A stretch of DNA of 9,963 nucleotides, from positions 1-9,963 of the forward strand of contig JAFZPW010000139.1 in assembly GCA_017552495.1 (NCBI GenBank). The letters run 5' to 3'. Shown in pieces: positions 5,677 to 9,963 of this stretch (position 1 is the stretch's first letter; each line of letters opens with the position of its first letter). The stretch comes from Clostridia bacterium (GTDB lineage: Bacteria > Bacillota > Clostridia > Oscillospirales > Butyricicoccaceae). Under the pieces are notes generated by a model. That model worked only from the letters and a program-made list of their open reading frames with translations. It did no database searches and was not told where the DNA came from. The position numbers were made by a program, and so were the translations under genes.

Positions 5677-6666
5677 TTATTCCGACCCGAACCGCTCCCG
5701 GAGATAGGAGAGGGTGGTTTCCGGCACGAGCCGCGCGATGGCGGGCCAGTCCCGCTCTGCCAGAAGCGCCCGTACCCGGGAGGCCGAGATGGGCGCGCCG
5801 TTTTGTTCCCGGCGGGAGAACTGGGTGACCTGAATGCCCCGCGGAGGCAAAAAGACCATCATGCGGCGGTTGTAAGCCTCCGTCACGGGGGAGAGCGGCT
5901 CTGTGCCTACAAAGCGGCGGGTGATGCCCAGCGCCGGGGCAAAATACGAGCAGAATATCTCCAGATCCAGGTCACAGCGGATGTCGGCTGCCCGCGCCTT
6001 ATCCTGAATGAAATAGGTGGGGAAGGTGGCCGCCGAGATGAGATAATCCCCCGTGGGATGGACGATGACGTTTTCCAGGTCAGCGGTGCCGGCCCGCGCC
6101 AGCGCCAGCCGGTGGGCGGCGGGGATGAGGCTTTTGTCCTCTGAGAGAATAAAGACGTGGAGCAGCTCGCAGGCCGCGGCGGCCTGCTCCATGAGATAGC
6201 GATGCCCCAGGGTAAAGGGATTGAAGTTTGCCACCACGGCGCCCACCGTCCCCGCGCAGGGCCGGGTTTCCAGCGACGCGGCAAAATCTCGCGCCCCGTT
6301 TCGCGTGTTTTCCATCAGCAGGGTGTCGACGGTTTCGGCCACGGGATAAAAGTCCAGATCGGAAAACATCATCCGGTTTTTCGGCTTGGTATAGAGGAAC
6401 AGGTGGCGGATGCCCCGGCGAAAGGCCTCTTTCCGCAGCTCGGTGATTACCGTGGCGGTCAGGCCCTCGCCCTGACGGGCGGGATCCACCGCGATGCACT
6501 TGAAAATATTGCCCGAAAGCGAGCCGGAGGCGACGATTTCCTCATCCTCCAGCAGATTCACCGTGTATTCGATGCGCTCGTCATAATCCAGCCCTTGCCG
6601 GGCGAGAAAGTCCCGCAGCCGGGTTTGCCGCCACGGGCGCAGCGGCGCGCCATATTCCAGTTCCAT
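5677..6666 (-). CDS. citC: [Citrate (pro-3S)-lyase] ligase homologue
   Basis: CitC activates citrate lyase by acetylating the thiol of the acyl-carrier-protein prosthetic group, using ATP and acetate. The 329-residue length fits the family. Residues about 1-125 form a GNAT-like domain with CIAVDPARQGEGL (acetyl-CoA-loop pattern). Residues about 140-329 form a nucleotidyltransferase domain with ANFNPFTLGHRYL (H155 of the HxGH-type motif), GDYLISAATFPTYFI, and ISASRVR at 293-299. The ATG at 6666 shares one base with the tatD stop (TGATG), with GGGAGG upstream; longer in-frame starts would lie inside tatD. No citD, citE, citF or citX is visible nearby, so the partner is either elsewhere in the genome or the protein has another substrate. 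It is the last gene of the operon. Confidence 0.9.
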   Translation of the reverse strand: MELEYGAPLRPWRQTRLRDFLARQGLDYDERIEYTVNLLEDEEIVASGSLSGNIFKCIAVDPARQGEGLTATVITELRKEAFRRGIRHLFLYTKPKNRMMFSDLDFYPVAETVDTLLMENTRNGARDFAASLETRPCAGTVGAVVANFNPFTLGHRYLMEQAAAACELLHVFILSEDKSLIPAAHRLALARAGTADLENVIVHPTGDYLISAATFPTYFIQDKARAADIRCDLDLEIFCSYFAPALGITRRFVGTEPLSPVTEAYNRRMMVFLPPRGIQVTQFSRREQNGAPISASRVRALLAERDWPAIARLVPETTLSYLRERFGSE

Positions 6667-7442
6667 CAAAGCACCTCCCGGGAGATCCCGTAAAACCGCA
6701 GGGCGTTTTCGCAGGCGGTCTGAAGAATTTCCTCCGGCGTCACGCCCCGAAGATGGGCGATGCGCTCCGCGATATAACGGATGTTGCGGGAATCGTTGCG
6801 CTTGCCCCGCATCGGGACGGGGGAAAGATAGGGCGCGTCGGTTTCCAGCAGCATCCGGTCCGGCGGACACAGGGCCGCCGTCTCGGCGGTCTTGCGATTG
6901 TTTTTATAGGTAATGGGGCCGTCAAAACCCAGATACCAGCCCAACTTCAGCAGCTCCTTTGCCATTTCGGCGCTGCCGGAATAGCAATGGAACACGCCCC
7001 GGACCCCAGGGAACTCGCTGACGATGGCAAGACAGTCGCCGTGGGCCTCCCGGTCGTGGACGATGACGGGAAGCGAAAGCTCCTGCGCCAGCGCAAGCTG
7101 GGCGCGGAAAACGGCCTGCTGATGTGCCCGGGGCGGATTTTCCGGCCAGTAATAGTCCAGCCCGATCTCGCCCACGGCCACCACCTTGGGATCGCTTGCC
7201 AGAGCCCGCAGTTCCTCTAAATGGGCGGGAACATAAGGGGCGCAGTTTTCCGGATGACAGCCCACGGCGGCGTAAACGTGGGGATAGGCGTGGGCCAGCG
7301 CCACCGCCGCACGGGAAGAGGACAGGTCGCAGCCGGGATTGACGATATAATTTACCCCGGCGGCGGGCATGGCGGAAAGCAGCGCCTCCCGGTCGGGATC
7401 AAAGGCGCTGTCGTCGTAGTGAGCGTGGGTGTCGAAGATCAT
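6666..7442 (-). CDS. tatD: TatD family metal-dependent DNase
   Basis: TatD proteins are cytoplasmic TIM-barrel hydrolases with 3'-5' exonuclease activity on DNA and possible roles in DNA quality control. The 258-residue product keeps all the expected metal ligands: H6 and H8 in DTHAHYDD, E92 in VGEIGLDYYW, H129 in VIVHDREA, H152 in VFHCYSG, and D202 in LLETDAPYL. The ATG at 7442 is chosen because AGGAG lies five bases upstream and the family begins MIFDTHAH. A longer in-frame start would read through the hairpin at 7461-7489. It follows metG after 56 bases and overlaps citC by one base. A metG-tatD pairing is known from other Firmicutes, including metS-yabD in Bacillus subtilis. Confidence 0.94.
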   Translation of the reverse strand: MIFDTHAHYDDSAFDPDREALLSAMPAAGVNYIVNPGCDLSSSRAAVALAHAYPHVYAAVGCHPENCAPYVPAHLEELRALASDPKVVAVGEIGLDYYWPENPPRAHQQAVFRAQLALAQELSLPVIVHDREAHGDCLAIVSEFPGVRGVFHCYSGSAEMAKELLKLGWYLGFDGPITYKNNRKTAETAALCPPDRMLLETDAPYLSPVPMRGKRNDSRNIRYIAERIAHLRGVTPEEILQTACENALRFYGISREVL

Positions 7443-7460
7443 AAGGGCTCCTAATTTTTG

Positions 7461-7489
7461 TGCCCTGCGCAGCCGAGCGGCGCAGGGCA
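7461..7489 (-). other. Intercistronic hairpin between metG and tatD without a T-run
   Basis: Arms TGCCCTGCGC (7461-7470) and GCGCAGGGCA (7480-7489) form a perfect 10-bp stem with a 9-base loop. In the minus direction it is followed by CAAAAATT rather than T residues, so it is not a standard terminator. It lies 18 bases upstream of the tatD start and may affect mRNA stability or the ratio of MetG to TatD. Confidence 0.6.
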
Positions 7490-7498
7490 TGGATTTGT

Positions 7499-9457
7499 TC
7501 AGCACAGCTTCGCGCCGGCGGGGATGGCGTCGTCCAGCATGATAAGCTGGAGCTTTTCTTCGCCTTTTTCCTTATGGATGGCGGAGAGCAGCATACCGCA
7601 GCTCTCCAGACCCATCATCTTCCGGGGCGGGAGATTGACGATGGCCAGCAGGGTTTTTCCCACAAGTTGCTCGGGCTCGTAGAACTTGTGGATACCGGAA
7701 AGGATCTGCCGGTCGACGCCCGTGCCATCGTCCAGGGTGAAGCGCAGCAGCTTGTCCGACTTTTTCACCGCCTCGCAGGCCTTGACCTTGACGGCGCGGA
7801 AGTCGCTCTTGCAGAAGGTGTCGAAATCCACCGTTTCCTCGTTCTGCGGCTCGAGCTCCAGAGCGGGCAGGGCAGCCTTGGCCCGCTGGGCCAGCATGGC
7901 CTGAATTTCCCCGGTCTTTTTGGGGATGTCGATGCGGGCAAAAAGGATCTCGCCCTCGCCCAGCCTGTGGCCGGCCTCCAGCGCGCCGAAGGCGCTCAGG
8001 CTGTCCCAATCCGAGGGGGCGATATTGAGCTGCCGGAAGATGCGCTCCGCCGTTTCGGGCAGGAAGGGAGCCAGCAGCGTGGCGGAGAAGCGGATGGTTT
8101 CCAGCAGGTTATAGAGCACGGTGTCCAGACGGGCGTGGTTGTTCTCGTCCTTGGCCAGCACCCAGGGCGTGGTTTCGTCGATATATTTGTTGGCGCGGCG
8201 CAGCAGGGTAAAGATCTCGTCGATGGCGTCGGCCACCCGGAGCTGATCCATCTTGGCGGCCACCCGGCCGGGGGTCGCCAGACACAGGTCGACGAGTTCC
8301 CGGTCAAAGTCGCCGGGCACGGCGTGGTCGGACAAAACGCCGCCGCTGTATTTGTGGCTCATGGCGACGGTGCGGTTCACTAGATTGCCCAGGATGTTGG
8401 CCAGATCGCTGTTGATGCGCTCCATCAAAAGATCATAGGTCAGCGTGCCGTCGCTGGCAAAGGGGATCTCGTGGAGCAGATAATAGCGCACGGCGTCCAC
8501 GCCGAAGAGATCGACCAGATCGTCGGCGTAGATCACGTTGCCCTTGGATTTGCTCATCTTGCCGTCGGCCATGGCCACCCACGGATGACCGAACACCTGC
8601 TTGGGCAGAGGCTGATCCAGCGCCATCAGCAGGATCGGCCAGTAAATGGTGTGGAAACGCAGGATGTCCTTGCCGATGAGATGCACGTCGGCGGGCCAAT
8701 ACTTTTTGTATTGCGCACCGTGCGCGCCCTCCACCTCATAGCCGGGGAAGGTGATGTAGTTGCTCAGCGCGTCGATCCACACATAGACCACATGCTTGGG
8801 GTCAAAGTCCACGGGCACGCCCCAGGTAAAACTGGTGCGGGAAACGCACAGATCCTGCAGGCCGGGCTTTAAGAAGTTGTTGACCATCTCGTTCTTGCGC
8901 GCTTCGGGCTGGATGAAGCCGGGGTGCTCCTCAATATGCTTCATCAGGCGGGGCGCGTACTTGCTCATCTTAAAGAAATAGGCCTCCTCCTTGGCGGGGT
9001 GCACGGGGCAGCCGCAGTCGGGGCACTTGCCGTCAACGAGCTGGCTCTCGGTCCAGAAGGATTCGCAGGGCGTGCAGTACAGCCCCTCGTATTCGCTCTT
9101 ATAAATATCGCCCTGGTCATAGAGTTTTTTGAAGATCTGCTGCACCTTGCGCTCGTGCATGGGATCGGTGGTGCGGACAAAACGGTCGTAGGAGGTGTTC
9201 ATCACATCCCAGATGCGCTTGATCTCGCCGGCTACGTTATCCACAAACTGCTGCGGCGTGATGCCGGCGGCCGCGGCCTTTTCCTGGATCTTCTGGCCGT
9301 GCTCGTCGGTGCCGGTCTGGAAATAGACATCGTAGCCCTCCAGGCGCTTAAAGCGGCAGATGGCGTCGGCCAAAACCACTTCATAAGTGTTGCCGATGTG
9401 GGGCTTGCCGGAGGTATAGGCGATGGCTGTGCTCAAATAATAAGGTTTTTTGTTCAT
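7499..9457 (-). CDS. metG: Methionine--tRNA ligase
   Basis: This enzyme charges tRNA-Met with methionine, using ATP. The product is 652 residues. Class I signatures are HIGN at residues 20-23 (in KPHIGNTYE) and KMSKS at 300-304 (in DGKMSKSKGN). A zinc-binding insertion carries C128, C131, C145 and C148 (CTPC...CPDC). The anticodon-binding helical domain occupies the middle region, and residues from about 545 form the C-terminal EMAP-II/Trbp111-like tRNA-binding domain (VDFDTFCKSDFRAVKVK..., then GLESCGMLLSA). The ATG at 9457 is chosen because GAGGTG is eight bases upstream; an in-frame GTG three codons earlier sits in that ribosome site. It is the first gene of an operon with tatD and citC. 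The predicted leader is only about 30 bases, leaving no room for a T-box. Confidence 0.97.
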   Translation of the reverse strand: MNKKPYYLSTAIAYTSGKPHIGNTYEVVLADAICRFKRLEGYDVYFQTGTDEHGQKIQEKAAAAGITPQQFVDNVAGEIKRIWDVMNTSYDRFVRTTDPMHERKVQQIFKKLYDQGDIYKSEYEGLYCTPCESFWTESQLVDGKCPDCGCPVHPAKEEAYFFKMSKYAPRLMKHIEEHPGFIQPEARKNEMVNNFLKPGLQDLCVSRTSFTWGVPVDFDPKHVVYVWIDALSNYITFPGYEVEGAHGAQYKKYWPADVHLIGKDILRFHTIYWPILLMALDQPLPKQVFGHPWVAMADGKMSKSKGNVIYADDLVDLFGVDAVRYYLLHEIPFASDGTLTYDLLMERINSDLANILGNLVNRTVAMSHKYSGGVLSDHAVPGDFDRELVDLCLATPGRVAAKMDQLRVADAIDEIFTLLRRANKYIDETTPWVLAKDENNHARLDTVLYNLLETIRFSATLLAPFLPETAERIFRQLNIAPSDWDSLSAFGALEAGHRLGEGEILFARIDIPKKTGEIQAMLAQRAKAALPALELEPQNEETVDFDTFCKSDFRAVKVKACEAVKKSDKLLRFTLDDGTGVDRQILSGIHKFYEPEQLVGKTLLAIVNLPPRKMMGLESCGMLLSAIHKEKGEEKLQLIMLDDAIPAGAKLC

Positions 9458-9476
9458 ACGTTTCACCTCGTATGGA

Positions 9477-9529
9477 GTTTACAATTCAATATCTTAGTAT
9501 AGCAAGAAAATCGGGGGTTTACAATATCT
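9477..9529. repeat. Paired direct repeats around the metG promoter
   Basis: GTTTACAA occurs at 9477-9484 and 9517-9524, and CAATATCT at 9487-9494 and 9522-9529 (plus-strand sense). The two motifs overlap by three bases in the second copy and are separated by two bases in the first. One copy covers the -35 box and the other surrounds the expected transcript start, a layout that could be an operator. Confidence 0.4.
9496..9524 (-). promoter_or_regulatory. Promoter of the metG-tatD-citC operon
   Basis: On the minus strand, TTGTAA (9524-9519) and TATACT (9501-9496) are separated by 17 bases, about 40 bases ahead of the metG start. The -35 box lies inside one copy of a GTTTACAA repeat; a second copy lies in the short leader at 9477-9484. 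Confidence 0.65.
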
Positions 9530-9567
9530 CTTTGCGAAAAACGAGCGGAATTTTGCCCTGCCGGATA

Positions 9568-9598
9568 CAAAAACCTCCCGCGGCAGCGCCGCGGGAGG
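9568..9598 (-). terminator. Intrinsic terminator of the VanW/G5 gene
   Basis: Arms CCTCCCGCGGC (9574-9584) and GCCGCGGGAGG (9588-9598) form a perfect 11-bp stem with a three-base loop. In the minus direction it is followed by TTTTTG. It separates the VanW/G5 gene from the metG operon. Confidence 0.88.
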
Positions 9599-9622
9599 CA
9601 AGAACTCGGGAAAAGCGGGAAA

Positions 9623-9963
9623 TCAGCCCTCGGGCGTCAGCACCACGGGCTCGTCATCCACGGGAGGCGCGGGCGTCACGGGCGTGGGGTCGGGCTCGAT
9701 CGGAGCGGGATCCGGCTGCACAGGCTCCACAGGCGGCGTCACCGGAGTGACGGGCGCGGCGGGGCCGGTGGGCTGAGCGTCGTTGTAGAGAATCACCTTG
9801 TTGTATTTCTTATAAGTGCTGTTGTTTTCCAGCGTGCGGGAAACTTCTTTGCCGTCGATATAGACCACGCGATAGCTCACCGTCTTGTAGCCGGTGTAGC
9901 CGTTGGAATCCACCTTTTCGGTTCCGGGAGCAAGAGAGGTGTCCAGCTTGCGCTCGATCTCAA
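9623..9963 (-). CDS. VanW/G5-type surface protein, C-terminal fragment with proline-rich tail
   Basis: The frame is open from the right edge to a TGA at 9623, giving 112 residues of the C-terminus. The visible start, EIERKLDTSLAPGTEKVDSNG, followed by GYTGYKTVSYRVVYIDG and STYKKYNKVI, matches the G5-like end of VanW family proteins of Firmicutes, which are usually membrane-anchored and exposed on the cell surface. The last 50 or so residues form a low-complexity tail rich in Pro, Val, Thr and acidic residues, including repeated EPDP-like units, ending VVLTPEG. No LPxTG sorting motif is present. A tail of this kind may span or contact the cell wall. The N-terminal VanW domain and any anchor lie outside the window, so the family call rests on the G5-like part only. 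Confidence 0.72.
   Translation of the reverse strand, partial: EIERKLDTSLAPGTEKVDSNGYTGYKTVSYRVVYIDGKEVSRTLENNSTYKKYNKVILYNDAQPTGPAAPVTPVTPPVEPVQPDPAPIEPDPTPVTPAPPVDDEPVVLTPEG

Noticed and set aside
7461..7489. Intrinsic terminator after metG
   Set aside because: No T-run follows the stem in the minus direction; A residues follow instead.
7460..8383. A 307-codon open frame on the plus strand over metG
   Set aside because: It is a mirror of the metG coding sequence, and the antisense product has no domain pattern.
9458..9622. A T-box or SAM riboswitch ahead of metG
   Set aside because: The predicted transcript starts about 30 bases before the gene, and the only strong hairpin (9574-9598) is upstream of the promoter and terminates the VanW/G5 gene.
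1..9963. CRISPR array, tRNA, rRNA, insertion sequence or defence system
   Set aside because: No regularly spaced repeats, cloverleaf-type sequence, terminal inverted repeats with a transposase, or known defence-protein motifs were seen.

Overview
The window is GC-rich bacterial DNA with densely packed genes, strong Shine-Dalgarno sites and near-consensus sigma-70-type promoters with 17-bp spacers. Gene content (VanW/G5 surface protein, copper-amine-oxidase-type stalk domain, DUF362 ferredoxin-like protein, DUF1653, SfsA, metG-tatD pair) suggests a Firmicute, most likely a high-GC anaerobic clostridium of the Oscillospirales type. That placement is inference from gene types and composition.

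Layout. (1) 1-1398, minus strand: a phage-type terminase large subunit running off the left edge, preceded by a small one-helix membrane protein whose frame is broken at a run of eight A. (2) 1473-2612, minus: a secreted protein with a stalk-like N-terminal domain and a NodB-fold-like C-terminal domain that lacks the catalytic residues. It has a near-consensus promoter. (3) 2708-2965, plus: an unrecognised 85-residue protein, convergent with the next unit. (4) 2962-3872, minus: a DUF1653 protein and SfsA, overlapping by one base. (5) 3983-5577, plus: a DUF362 protein with two [4Fe-4S] motifs and a small HExxH protein, closed by a bidirectional terminator. Units 4 and 5 diverge from promoters whose -35 boxes sit in one short palindrome. 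(6) 5677-9457, minus: metG, tatD and a citC homologue, apparently one operon reading from a promoter just ahead of metG. (7) 9623-9963, minus: the C-terminal end of a VanW/G5-type protein with a proline-rich tail and its own terminator.

Most of the window is ordinary housekeeping and accessory content. I see no clear new defence or mobile system. The points most worth checking are the frameshifted small gene with the isolated terminase, the apparent pseudo-deacetylase, the citC homologue without visible citrate lyase genes, and the DUF362/HExxH pair. No tRNA, rRNA, CRISPR array, insertion sequence or recognised riboswitch was found. No gap between genes exceeds about 165 bases.
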